A DNA stretch of 64,000 nt from Hedera helix (taxonomy: Eukaryota; Streptophyta; Magnoliopsida; Apiales; Araliaceae): the NCBI GenBank assembly GCA_947179155.2, contig OX359287.1, positions 778,501 through 842,500 on the forward strand, written 5' to 3'. Below are positions 26,144 to 37,160 of this stretch, piece after piece. The notes beneath the pieces are model-generated. The model made no database searches. It had not been told where the DNA came from and was given only the letters and a program-made list of their open reading frames with translations. A program made the position numbers and the translations under genes. Numbering within the stretch: position 1 is the stretch's first letter; the number at the start of each line of letters is the position of its first letter.

Positions 26144-29100
26144 CAAAAATTATTCGAATACGAATTCCGAATACGGATATGAATCCAAATATCGAATACC
26201 GGATATCCACTATATGTCGAATATATTTATGGTCGGATGTTGAACGAATACGCCTATATCTGTATTCGTGTTCGTTTATTTACGGATACCTTAAAACCGA
26301 ATACGGATATATCCGTTTTGTTTCGAATATGAATACCGTTTTGTTTCAAATATGAATGTGTACGGATACGAATATTTTAGTTACCATTTACGGCCTTAAT
26401 CAATTGATTGATGAGACATGCACAAATGTAGAAAAATGAAATTGCATTGAAGAAGTTTCCATAAAATGTTTAATTTATAGTTTACCACCAACATTAGTGT
26501 CACTTTCAGCTGAAGGACTTCAGACTTGTGCATGTAATAGATGGCTGTTAGCAGACTATCTAAATAACTTTTCTTTTGTGTTGGGACTAGGAGAACATCA
26601 TGTTCCTTTTCCCTTTCTGCTTTTTTCTCTTTCTTTCTTTTGACGAATGAGAGTACATGTTCTCTTAATTGTTTTTGAGAATTGAAGCAGGTTGGTACCT
26701 TAGGTGGAGGAGTTATATTGGAGAAAGTTTTTTACTGTGACTTGGTATATGGGCTCTAAGCTTTTAGGTAAAAGTTGCACAGATTTTTAAAAGACATGCT
26801 TTTATGTTAAGGGCAAGTACGCACTGAAATGTGGTCCGAAAATATAATTTTGTAATATAGTAATTGGTTAATCTGTTTGCGGTTAATGGTTATGGAGGAG
26901 GAATCACTTAAAACTTTGCATTCATAGGTATTTGGCTTGTGCGTTCTCAAACTTTTGCATTCTGCTCATTGATTTGTCTCTAAATAGTTGCTTATGATAA
27001 TCATGAAATAAAGTCTGTAGTCGATGATTAATCTGTCTTTTTGTGCAAAGGTTTGACTGACGATCTTTTTCTTTTTCTTGTATTTATTTTATTACATTTT
27101 AATTGGGCAGAAAGAATCATTCTACATCTCAGTTTATCTTTTTTTGTAAATGGGCTGCTTTTTAAAGACTACGATGCTTACTTTTATAGAAATGAATCAT
27201 TTGAAGGGTGACACTTTCCCTTTTTGCTTTGGGAAACAATGAATGCCGGTTTGTTTAATTAATATAACACCAATAATGCAAGTAAAATCCAGCTTTTAGT
27301 GTAGTGTAATGAGAAGGCAAGACTTCTAAAAATAGCCAACTTAAAATTATTCCTAGTGCAACTGTTAATCACTTTAAGTAAGTGTTGGTTATGCATGTTT
27401 TTAATACCAACTAGTGGTTCGCACCCAGGAAGAAACTGTTGTTTATGATTTTCAATAGTCACCTTTCTTATTTGGAAGTTTCCGTGTGTTGCTTTTTATT
27501 TGGACCACAAGATAGCTGGGCTGGAGCAAGAGCACCGAAACTCTGCTGCTGCAGTTGGCAATCATCCACATGTCAAGGTAATAAACTCGTCTTGTTGTCT
27601 TTATAACTTGATATCAGCATAGTGATGCCTTTGTCCATCTATTTAATGCAGGATATTGACATAATAGTGACATACAGTGATATTTCTGGTGCTGTCCAAA
27701 TCAGGAGTGTGAAGTCTAAGGACCTGTCTGCTTCCTGGGTCTGGAAGAACCCTATTGATGGAAACCATGACCAGGCAAAGAGTTTTACGGTATATACTTT
27801 ATGCCAATCTTTTCAACTTTAATCTCCATTGTCCAAGACTTCAAGTATATAATAGATAATTGGACATGATGTTCTGAATATTGTAGTTTTTTAATTGTTT
27901 TCATATGTTTTCTCTCCCAGCCATTTGTAAATTCATTTCAAGATGAAAGGAGATTTGAGGACAGTGATGACCATTTTACCGATGAAAGTTCCGCGGGAGG
28001 TGAAATAAAACATCCACAAATGTCCGCGGTTCACCCAGTGAAGCTCAAGCGTCAGGTAAAAACCAATGCTTCTATTTATGTTTCTTATACTCCCTATGTC
28101 CCACTTTTTAGTTGCTAAGCTTTTTATTTTTTCCTTTTTTTGAACACGCAGGGCATGGATTTTTATTTGTGTACCAGAAACAAATTTAAATATTATTTTA
28201 AATATATTGGAAATATAGTTGAACATAACATTTAAATGTACTATAAATACAAATATCTTAATGTTATAATATTTAAATGTGTTTTGGGAGCGTTTTAAAA
28301 TCCATGCTACACACACTAAAAAAAGTCAAGTAACTAAAGCTGGACAAAGAGTACATGCTTTCCCTTTGCTGATTTGAAATCACGACTCTTCTTTCATTTC
28401 AGAAGTTGCGTCAAGAAAGGAGGGACCGTCGAACTGCAGAGCTAATCCAACAAGACAAAGAGATTGACAACCAGATGCAATCAGCGGCAATTGAACGAGC
28501 TAAAGAGTTGGACACTACTGTCAAGGGCAAATACAGTATATGGAGAAAAGAATATGAAAATCCAAATTCTGATTCTACCGTAAAACTTATGCGAGATCAG
28601 ATCATAATGGCAAAAGCTTATGCAAGCATTGCAAAAGCTAAGAATGAAAGTGGTCTATGTGATTCTCTAATTAAACATTCCAGAAAAAGTCAGCTTGCGA
28701 TTGGGGAAGCAAATTCTGATGCTGAACTTCAGCCAAGGTATTGCTACATTAAGTTTCTCCTGTTTACCTTTATATGTGTTGGCTCTTGGTTCTTATGTGG
28801 GGTTTCTGTTCCTCCCCTCATCCAGTGCACTTGATCGGGCGAAAGAAATGGGTCACATTCTGTCTTTAGCAAAGGACCGATTATATGACTGTATTACAGT
28901 AGCAAGGAAGTTACGGGCCATGCTTCAGTCGACCGAAACAAATGTAAATGCGTTGAGGAAAAAGAGTGCATTCTTGATACAGCTAGCTGCAAAAACTGTT
29001 CCCAAGCCATTGCACTGCCTTCCTCTGGTGCTTGCAACAGACTATTCCTTACAGGGTTATGGAAACAAGGAGTTTCCTAATAATGAAAAACTTGAGGATC

Positions 29101-30803
29101 CTTCTCTCCACCATTACGCAATATTTTCAGATAATGTTCTTGCAACATCTGTGGTTGTAAATTCAACGGTCTTACGTGCGAAGGAGCCTGAAAAGCATGT
29201 GTTCCACATAGTAACAGATAAATTAAATTATGCAGCAATGAGAATGTGGTTTCTTGTCAACCCTCCTGCTGGTGCAGCTATCCAAGTTGAGAATGTAGAT
29301 GATTTTACATGGCTCAATTCTTCTTATTGTCCTGTTCTACGTCAGCTTGAATCTTCCCGAATGAAAGAATATTATTTCAAGGCACATCAAGTGTCTTCCA
29401 TCACCTCTGGGTCCGACAATCTCAAATATAGGAACCCAAAATACTTATCCATGCTCAACCATCTTAGATTTTACCTTCCTGAAGTTTACCCAAAGCTGGA
29501 TAAAATCCTGTTTCTGGATGATGATATTGTTGTTCAGAAGGATCTGACACCTCTATGGTCAGTTGATCTGCTTGGAATGGTGAATGGTGCAGTGGAGACC
29601 TGTAAGGAGAGCTTTCATAGATTTGATAAGTATTTGAACTTCTCCAATCCAAAGATTTCTCAGAATTTTGATCCAAATGCTTGTGGTTGGGCATTTGGTA
29701 TGAACATTTTTGATCTGAAGGAGTGGAGGAAGCGCAATATTACTGGAATTTATCATCGCTGGCAAAACATGGTACGTTTTATCACTGTGCGACTTTCCCT
29801 TTTAAATGGATTTTCGACCAAAAGCAAAATGACCAGGGTCTTTTTGGAAGATTTATGACATATTTTTCCAAACTTCTGTGTTGCTCTTTTTTTTTTCTTT
29901 TTTTCTTTTTTTTTATTTGGGGGTGGGGTGAGAATTTATAGACAACCCTCTTATAATTAAGTCTCCATGGGTCCCTTTGTTATTGAGACAATGGGGCTTG
30001 TATGACAACTTAATTGCTTTTATTTGTTGGACCATGATTGCAGGCATAATCCAAAGGTTTTAGTTGTATGACTGTATCCACGTCTTCTAGTGACGTTGAT
30101 TTTTTACCAGCAATTACCTGATTAGCTGGGTGTACAAGTCTTATATTGTGAAATTGGCTCAACTATACCTGTCCAAGTATCTTTTCTGGGTTGATTTCAG
30201 GTTGTCCCTTTCCAAATTATCACCTTTGAACCAGTGAGATTACTCTTTTCGTGAATGACTATTATGAACTTGAAGAAGTTTGGTTGGTTTATAGTTTTGT
30301 GTATACTGACTACCAGATTGAAACTTTCTTGGGAAAGGCACATGCAGGGTTCAGTTATGACAGTCTTTATTAAATATTCTGATTCAATGATTTTTTTTTT
30401 TTAAAATCTGTTTATTTTTGGGCATGAAAAGATGGAATATTTTAAATTATTACCCCAAAATAGTGAATTATGTATCAAGTTTTAGTTTCTATTGTTTGGA
30501 ATTTCATCTTGCGGATTTGTTTTGCAGAATGAGGACAGAACTCTTTGGAAACTTGGTTCATTGCCTCCTGGACTGATCACTTTTTATAATCTGACTTATC
30601 CCTTGGACCGGACCTGGCATGCGTTGGGACTTGGTTACGATCCAGCCCTTAACCGAACAGCAATAGAAAGTGCAGCCGTAGTCCATTATAACGGGAACTA
30701 CAAACCATGGTTGGATCTTGCCATTGCCAAATATAAGTCGTACTGGTCCAGACACGTTATGTTTGATAATCCATATCTTAAGCTTTGCGACATTGCTGAG
30801 TAA
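13296..30803 (+). CDS. GAUT3: GAUT3-like galacturonosyltransferase (GT8), nine exons, about 690 aa
   Basis: Predicted to add galacturonic acid during homogalacturonan (pectin) synthesis in the Golgi. Model: join(13296..13358, 14754..14806, 14956..15016, 27512..27577, 27652..27789, 27921..28055, 28403..28737, 28826..29771, 30528..30803). All introns are GT-AG and phases agree throughout (2073 nt). An N-terminal basic stretch plus hydrophobic segment (about 15-31) suits a signal anchor. A Lys/Glu-rich stem follows, then the GT8 domain from about residue 310 with FSDNVLATSVVVNS, the metal-binding DDD at 515-517 in FLDDDIVVQ, ACGWAFGMN, and HYNGNYKPW at 652-660. Family recall favours GAUT3 over GAUT1 or GAUT4. 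Exons four to nine are strong. The first three (see separate entry) are short and weaker. Intron 3 is 12,495 bp because of nested transposons, yet the reading frame is undamaged. Confidence 0.9.
14031..14480 (+). repeat. Diverged tandem duplication of about 220-230 bp in GAUT3 intron 1
   Basis: Two units (about 14031-14249 and 14250-14480) share GGAGTA(A/T)GATGT near the start, GGTACATTTGAAG, TCATAAAAT.TGATAGCATGA, and TTCAGA..TCCAAAACAAA in the same order. A fragment of a third unit may begin at 13874 (AGGCTTTAAGTTTA). Each unit carries a TTTCAG that mimics an acceptor, but no coding sequence follows. Confidence 0.6.
15885..16100 (+). repeat. Imperfect tandem repeat, about 50-60 bp unit, four copies, in GAUT3 intron 3
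   Basis: Units built from ACATATACATATTTTATTTATTATTATTATTT and then GA(C/T)AAGTTAGTATG recur four times with variable ATT runs. This is intronic low-complexity DNA 5' of the nested transposons. Confidence 0.75.
17643..17939 (-). other. Possibly coding-like segment inside the MULE, left of the gypsy insertion
   Basis: The minus strand is open from 17897 to 17643 (84 codons), GC-richer than its surroundings and Pro/Thr/Lys-rich (PTPSPHPTKVYTAAAF). No family was recognised and it partly overlaps the left TIR. It may be part of the same captured sequence as at 25000-25650, since both lie on the minus strand on the two sides of the retrotransposon. Confidence 0.3.
17945..18285 (-). repeat. 3' LTR of element D (341 bp)
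   Basis: Starts TGATTTAGG and ends CCCATCA in window orientation. It matches 24618-24994 with scattered substitutions and a missing stretch of about 35 bp corresponding to the AGTAGGGAGAAAAAGTATTG region of the other copy. Confidence 0.9.
18286..18295 (-). other. Polypurine tract of element D
   Basis: On the minus strand AGGGGAGAAA abuts the 3' LTR start TGATGGG. It would prime plus-strand DNA synthesis. Confidence 0.8.
18312..19861 (-). pseudogene. Element D integrase with chromodomain-like C-terminus
   Basis: Runs from a partial zinc-binding region (FECRTCQTAKGQ) through the DDE core: NMDFILGIP, SDRDVKF and TDGQTE with 35 residues between the second Asp and the Glu. The C-terminal end has LTRRREYRQFWVKWRD and ...DPALLERY, a chromodomain-like segment. 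The frame is split: 19592-19861, 19351-19629 and 18312-19349 lie in different frames or are separated by a stop, so it is not functional as it stands. Confidence 0.85.
20032..20942 (-). pseudogene. Element D reverse transcriptase and RNase H
   Basis: RT motifs INKITIKYRFSIPRLGDMLD, TKIDLRSGYHQVRIR, PFGLTNAPSMFMR and the catalytic YFDD (VVYFDDILIYS) are present, followed by a broken thumb/connection and an RNase H-like stretch (FEVACEASGVGIGGVL). A frameshift or stop separates 20571-20942 from 20286-20561 and from 20032-20241. The YFDD is one residue different from the common YVDD/FIDD of plant gypsy elements. Confidence 0.85.
20932..22349 (-). pseudogene. Element D protease region, internally duplicated
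   Basis: The protease motif VIIDGGSCLNVVAK occurs in 21861-22349 and a mutated second copy (VIIDEGSCLNVVAK) in 21581-21874, each followed by HILLGQPWLYDHDVTHYGR or a variant of it. The second copy arises from the 514-bp tandem duplication. 20932-21408 leads into the RT N-terminus. Stops interrupt both copies. Confidence 0.8.
21192..22216 (-). repeat. 514-bp tandem duplication inside element D
   Basis: GAACCTCCCTAACCTCTCTA begins both units (21192 and 21706) and TGCTATACGTCTGAA ends both. The units differ at scattered sites. It duplicates the protease-to-RT linker. Confidence 0.88.
22423..23568 (-). pseudogene. Element D gag
   Basis: Starts at an ATG at 23568 (MTTRNGTQYG), with a coiled-coil-like stretch (LNQLLTKMTNLEIHMTTLTN), an Arg/Glu/Asp-rich region, then WLSSMENFFDWY of retrotransposon gag. 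A degenerate zinc knuckle (FCGELGHKSFEC, first Cys lost) appears near 22430. Frameshifts lie near 22940 and between 22632 and 22939. Confidence 0.75.
23569..24601 (-). other. Element D 5' leader between primer site and gag
   Basis: About 1 kb without recognised coding sequence. It holds a (GA)n run near 24128-24146 and a GC-richer block at 24150-24600. Small ORFs here have no recognisable product. Confidence 0.5.
24602..24614 (-). other. Primer binding site of element D (initiator Met tRNA)
   Basis: Minus strand TGGTATCAGAGCC, complementary to the 3' end of initiator tRNA-Met, 3 nt after the 5' LTR. Confidence 0.88.
24618..24994 (-). repeat. 5' LTR of element D (377 bp)
   Basis: Direct repeat of 17945-18285, here complete. 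Starts TGATGTAGG and ends CCCATCA in window orientation. Confidence 0.9.
25000..25660 (-). pseudogene. Possible captured host-gene 5' end (Pack-MULE cargo)
   Basis: On the minus strand, within the MULE, the sequence resembles the start of a gene. There is a TATA-like TAAATATATA at about 25638-25648, a CT-rich leader, then an ATG at 25362 opening 40 codons to a stop at 25240 (beginning MDLGEVCLHSSNLTDFGSAQ, with balanced composition). A T-rich, intron-like stretch follows toward the gypsy insertion. I do not recognise the protein. Capture of host promoter and first exon is known for Pack-MULEs; that this is one is an inference. Confidence 0.4.
26099..26136. repeat. (AT)n microsatellite
   Basis: Uninterrupted AT dinucleotides in the right arm of the hAT-like shell. 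Confidence 0.9.
28090..28351. mobile_element. Stowaway-like MITE in GAUT3 intron 6
   Basis: Inverted ends CTCCCTATGTCCCACTTTTT and (reverse complement) CTCTTTGTCCAGCTTTAGTT, with TA on both flanks. The CTCCCT..GTCC terminus and TA target are typical of Tc1/mariner-derived Stowaway MITEs. It lies between exon 6 and exon 7 without disturbing either splice site. Confidence 0.8.
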
Positions 30804-32735
30804 TGGTCTCATATTATTCCAACGTTCTTCTCACGTATCATTTGGCTACGGTGCTTCTACGTATACAAGTTCAAAATGCCTTCCCAATCATGTGATTGTT
30901 TGTTGGGTAATGCTCCTAACATTACCGTTTGTTTCTATACAAAGCTCTGATTCGTGCCGAGTAGACAGAACAGAATGACTAAGGAACTAGTTAAAAAAAG
31001 TGAAAATAAACTGCAGTGCTTTGTGCTTTGTGCTTTGTGCTTTGTGCTTTGTGCAGTGGAAGTTGCAGTTGGGATATCATCTATGATGCTAGTAATTTAT
31101 GAACTATAGGAGGTGTTAATTGAAATGTCCATTCTTTTTCTAAAATGTGCTGTTTCCTAGACGTTCTTGACAGGGAATAGCTAGCTACTATAAACATTCA
31201 TTGTTCTTTTCACTTGTTGCGTATCCTCCTGATTTCGTTCGGATTGCTTGTAAAATAAGGAGATAGATATCATGTTTCTCAGGAGGTTTCTTTAGGATTT
31301 TGAACGATGCAACTCTAGACGTTTAAAATCAAAGGACCGGTTTTGTTCCTGCATTTCTGCATGACCAAGAAAACTACTAGTAATTTATACTCCTTTGCAC
31401 TACTACACACTCTCTCCTTCTCAATGATACATCAAAATAATTGTTGACCTGAATTAGGGGAGATATTGAAAAACAATCTCTCTATTTTTTTTCTTCCTTC
31501 TAGAATATATTGAAAAAACAATCCATTTGAATATTAGGGGAAATCAGAAAGAAGAGTACAAGAATTGGGGCAATACCAAACTAGAATTAGGGACAATACT
31601 TCTTAAATATAGCAACTATTGCTGTATTTATAAATAAAAACTAATTTATAAAATGATGTATGTATTTATAAATAAAAATTAATTTATAAAATAATGTGTC
31701 GAATTTTAATTTATACACGATCCACCCATGTAATTAATCATAATTATATATATTCACGAGCAATCCTACTCAGAAGTATGTCGTGGGTTCCACATTGGGA
31801 CTGGAATGCAAAAGTAACCCTCCAGCTTGTAATATTTTTGCAAAACTCACCTTTTAACTTTTATTTTTATAAAATTCTCCTTTTAAGATGTATTAATTAT
31901 GCAAAACTCACCATTTATGTATTTTCTTTTTAGTTAAAAATCCTCACAACCAACTTATCTCATCTAATTCATCACTTAAAAATTTTAATTTTGGAATACT
32001 CATTTTATTTCACTCAAATGACTTCCTGTACAACAACAAAATCACAATAAACATATTTGGAACCCTAAATTGCTTAATGCATTTCTCACTCTCTACCTTT
32101 GTTATATGTCAATTGATTATTATTTTATTTTGATAAATATCTCACACACAAAACCCATAATAAAATATCTATCTTATTCTTAATTTTTAATATGTGTTGT
32201 CATCATTAAATATTTCGTTAAACACCATAAGCAAATTAAATTGTATAAATTATATAATAAACACATGCTGATCAATTTGTCTCAGTGCTAACACTACAAG
32301 AAAATGCTTCAAAGGCTATTAACATAAAATAAAATACTAAGTGATTGATATATAGCTAGAGCTGAGCAAAAAAGTAGTTAAAACCAAATAACCGAATCGA
32401 ACCAAATTTTTGTAACCAAAATATTTCGGTTATTCAGTTATTTTTTGTTTATACCCGTTTTAATATTCGATTTTCAGGGTCTGATTTGGTTCTTGAATTT
32501 TTGTTATTCGATTAACTGAATGAATTCATTACAATTTACAACTAGTTATCAAAATTTTACCTATTTTATGCATTTATAGGAGATCTAGCTTAAAGAAGAA
32601 TGCTAAACCTTTTCTGCTAGGATATTAGTATATTATACTTCGTATTATTAGATCCATAACCATATACATTGATTCTTTTATATCACTCAGTAAGCAGTTT
32701 AGATACTGTATAAAAAATAAAAATAAAAAGATATT
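30804..32735. other. GAUT3 3' flank and intergenic DNA
   Basis: Presumed 3' UTR first, then AT-rich DNA with no supported gene. It contains the heptamer repeat at 31017-31054 and, near 32345-32535, a CCGAATCGAACC / CGGTTATTCAGTTA-rich patch that may be an old transposon end. Confidence 0.5.
31017..31054 (+). repeat. (TGCTTTG)5 heptanucleotide repeat
   Basis: Five perfect heptamers plus TGC, about 210 bp after the GAUT3 stop, probably in the 3' UTR. Confidence 0.9.
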
Positions 32736-34289
32736 TGTGACGCCCTCAAATCTGGGTTCCTCGAACCTCGGGTTCAGTGCTCACTATCCAACACTTGACA
32801 AACATTCATAAACTAAATTTTCAATATCTAGCGAAAAATATACATAGATTTATTACAAAACGTACTATCAATCATAGGTTCTACTAACCTTAAATACATC
32901 ACAATTACCTTATAATACAAAAGGTTTACAATATAAAAATAAAAACTAATTACATCTAGTCGTTAGCCATTCATTTGCCTTTGTACTCCTTAGATTACTC
33001 GGGCTTAGCTGAAAAATACTTCATGAAATAGCAAGGATGAACAACTACTTTGTTCAACAAGTTTAAATAAACAATAACGGATATATCATGAATGAAAAAG
33101 AATTAACTTTTGGAACTTCAACAATATTTAAGAATTGTGATGACATGCAACTTTGAATAATAACTTTCAATTGATTTAACATATTGTGTTTTAATGCTGT
33201 AAAGTCACAAGGCCATGAACATGTATTTTGAGTATTTATAATACCCTAAAGACATAAGACTGTCTTTTCGTTTTGAATATTAACAATCATTTCAATTGCA
33301 ATATCCAAATATGGGTACTCTAGGTGATCAGCATATTGTACGTATATATTGTGCACATTATAACCATCAAATTTTGTTTTGATCGAAATTATTACATCCG
33401 ACCGTAGTTTTATCCTTACATAGTGATTTGTTTATTTCAGTTTTTTTCATCAAATTTCGCACCACAACAATATGGTTTGAACTAGTTTCAACAATATTCA
33501 GATTAATGAATTTGATACACACATGGTTTAGCCCAAACAATTGGCATGGATCTTCCTCTTTAAATAGTTCATAATAAGAACAGTCATATACACATGCAAT
33601 ATCTAGCCGGAACGAATGACATAGATATACCTTAATATCAATAACAATATAAATATGAAATAATTCTTAACAATTATTTCATCATGTACAACGAAACTAA
33701 TTTCAACCTCAAGATATTTAACATAATAAAAACAAGTATATGAAACTTGCATATTGAAACGAGTTTGGGTTTCAAAAGAACTTGCAAAATAAATATAAGT
33801 TAAGGTTTAGAGAACTTGTTTGTTCCGCTTACTACTGCTATTCAACTTAAAATAACTTTTTTTGGATAACCTAACATTTAACAATATTGATCTACCAATC
33901 AGCATACCACATTCAGGTTTATTTTACATAAATAACATGACCATACATGTCTTAAATCAGTTAACACTTAATCGCAACCTTTAATCACTTAATAATATTA
34001 TCAACCTTTGATAATATTTTAATCTCATAGTTATCAATTAAGAAAATATCAACCACTTCATAATATTATCACCTCTGATAATATATTAACCATAAACAAA
34101 TATTATTAACTATTTAATAATATTTTAATCATTTATGAATATTATTAACTATTTAATAACATCTTAATCAAATACCAATATTATTAATCATTTAATAACA
34201 TCTTAATCACTTAATTATTTTAACCACTTAAAAAACATTATTAATCATTTAAAATGTCTTACTCTTTTTTCTAATATTATTATTCATTA

Positions 34290-34690
34290 AATAATATCTT
34301 AATCCCTTATAAATATTATTAACAATTTAATAATATTTTACCCTTTTAACAATATTATTAATAATTTAATAATATTTTAATTCTTTATTAATATTATTAA
34401 CTATTTAATAATATTTTATTCACTTATTAATGTTATTAATCATTCAATAATATTTTAATCCTTTATTAATATCATTAACCATTTAATAATATTTTATTCA
34501 CTTATTAATATTATTAACCATTTAATAATATTCTCTTCACTTGTTAATATTATTAACCATTTAATAATATTTAAATTATTTATTAATATTATTAATCATT
34601 TAATAATATTTTATTCACTTATTAATATTATTAACCATTTAATAATATTTTAATTATTTATTAATATTATTAATCATTTAATAATACTTT
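34290..34690. repeat. Palindromic tandem array in the family-C LTR
   Basis: Degenerate units of about 40 bp built on AATATTATTAAYCATTTAATAATATTTTA, each self-complementary around CAT. Homologous in position to the array in the B LTRs but with its own unit variants (TTCACTTATT spacers). Confidence 0.85.
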
Positions 34691-36801
34691 AACTATTTTA
34701 ATTTAGTCTAAATTATTATTATTTAATTTACATCATTCTGACCCAATTTATACTCAAAAGATCTGACTCGTTTGGACCGATCCGACCCTACTCGTTTGAA
34801 TTAACTTAATTTTTAAAAAATCCAAGACTACCGCTGCGGTGGTCCTTACCAGCGCCATGGAGGTCCTCGACAAAATGTCTCACCGCTGCAGCGGTAGTTT
34901 ATTTTCAAAAACTAAAATTTTGACTTTTTCAACTTTTGATTTCATTAACTTCAATATTTCATAAAACATGCAACACGTGATCAAATTATCTTAAATCTGT
35001 TTTTAAGGTTCCTAACTTAGTATTCTTTAAGTTTTCAAGAATTAATTAACTTTCAAAAAAAAAATTGACAACAAAAATCAAGATCAACCAATTAGGGTTT
35101 CAAAATGACCTTCTTTTTTTTTTTTTTTTTTTTGTCAAAAACCTCATAACTTCTTCGTTTTAACTTAGTTTTCATCGATTCAAGTTACGGTACGATCGAA
35201 ATCCACTCATCTAACATATAAGACACAAAAATCACATAAACAACTTACATGTCATAAATCACACATAACCAACCTAGACGTCAAACTAGGGTTTTAAAAC
35301 AAAGTCATACAATATTTTCTTCCATCATTTTTCATACAAAACATGTTAAAACACATCTCTAGCATATTTAAGCATAGATCTTCATAAATCATTTATTTCT
35401 ACCATTATAGAGTTTTAAAAATAGCTTTTTAAAAACATAGACTACAATTTATACTTCAAAATAGGTTTTTGACCATAAAAAACACATACAACAACATAGA
35501 TCGCATATACTCCATCATAAACCCACCTTATCTCTTCGGATCTCACCATAAATCTTCTTCACATAGATTATCTGTGACGACCCCAAATCCGGGTTCTTTA
35601 ACCTCGGGTTTGGTTCTCACTGTACAATACTTAACCATAATGAAATACATAAATTGTATTCAACTTCGCGGAATAATACAAAAGGTTCCTTAATCAAAAG
35701 GCTGCAACTTCCCAAGGTCTATTACCTTAATCTTAAACATTACATATCTTAAGGAAATACAAAAGATTTACAACAGTAATTACATAACAGTAATATAAAC
35801 TAGCATGCAATTACTAAAACTAAGCATTCGTTTTCCCCTTGCCTTTGTCCGATTTAGAGCTTTCGGGAATGGCTGAAATATAGTCATGATATAGCAAGAA
35901 TGAGCAACTAAATGGCTCAGCAAGTTTATAAACAACAATCATACGATATATCATGATGAAGGGAAATAACTTCAAGGTTTCAACATTAGCAATTGTGAAA
36001 GATAACAAGAATCAATGTTCAATAAAAGAAGGAATTGACTCTTTACTGCTGAGTGGTCTTTAATGACCCTGAACTGCTACTAAGGTAGAACAGACATACA
36101 ATGTCTGACTCCTTGTTAAAATAACGGGACACTTGAGGGGATCAGTCCTCTCATGTCCTATGTATATGCATCACATTTAGTTTTCTTGCGCGCTGTCGGG
36201 TCTCCGACAAATAAAAATCCCCTTTAACTAGGGTTGTTCTATCTCAGTCTTACTGTAAGAATCCGCATCAGCCAATGGTTTGGATAAGCTTTTATAATAT
36301 TCAACTAAATGAATTTAACATGCATTTGTCTAGCCGAAACAATTAGCTTAGACGTTCTTAAACAGTTTGCAAAAGCACTATGTGCGAATACAATAATCAA
36401 TAACGATGTGAAGTAATTTTCGATAATTAATTCACTCAAAGGTCTGTCAAATATCTACGAGTGTAGATACTTGCTCAACAATAATTGAATTGCTCAAAGT
36501 AATTAAAGTTGAATAATAATTGCAACAATAAGTACAAGTTAAGGGTAGAAGACTTGCCTCGTGCGTCGTTTACTGCTAACCAACTTAATTTAACAATCCT
36601 TGAACGGACCTAACAATTAAATCAGTTTGATCTTAAATTAGTATCATATACTTGTAAGTATAATGACCTTTATAAACCTTACGAACCACATAATTGATTA
36701 ATTATGGGTAACTAAACACTTAGGAAATATTATCACTACTTGATAATATTTCAAACACAAGGAACTTATATTAATTATTTAATATAGTTCAAATAAATAT
36801 C

Positions 36802-37160
36802 TAATATTATTAATCATTTAATAATATTTTATTAAGTATCTAATATTATTAATCATTTAATAATATTTTATTAAGTATATAATATTATTAATCATTTAAT
36901 AATATTTTATTAATTATCTAATATTATTAATCATTTAATAATATTTTATTAAGTAACTAATATTATTAATCATTTAATAATATTTTATTCATTACCTAAT
37001 ATTATTAATCATTTAATAATATTTTATTAAGTATATAATATTATTAATCATTTAATAATATTTTATTCATTATTTAATATTATTAATCATTTAATAATAT
37101 TTTATTCCCTTATTAATATTATTAATTATTTTAATAATATTTTAATCATCATCTAATATT
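36802..37160. repeat. 39-bp palindromic tandem repeats in the B 3' LTR, about nine units
   Basis: TAATATTATTAATCATTTAA recurs with 39-bp period (36802, 36841, 36880 ...). The core AATATTATTAATCATTTAAT pairs with itself and could form a hairpin in each unit. Confidence 0.92.

Larger units (their letters stand above)
16973..26398. mobile_element. hAT-like non-autonomous element (outer shell of the intron-3 nest)
   Basis: The left end TAGGGCTGTAAACGGATA and the right end CCATTTACGGCCTTA are imperfect inverted repeats. Both ends are followed inward by many subterminal CGGATA / TCCGTATTCG motifs, typical of hAT elements. Flanking 8-mers ATGAATAG and ATCAATTG agree at six of eight positions, plausible as an old 8-bp target duplication. 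Without the younger insertion it would be about 1.03 kb and has no ORF. The termini are diverged, so the family call is an inference. Confidence 0.6.

Noticed and set aside
26685..26745. Possible extra GAUT3 exon after TTGAAGCAG
   Set aside because: The open segment (VGTLGGGVILE) has no good donor, and adding it breaks or does not improve the phase-consistent model.
32345..32535. CCGAATCGAACC / CGGTTATTCAGTTA-rich patch, like a hAT subterminal region
   Set aside because: Only one possible end is visible, with no matching inverted terminus or target duplication.
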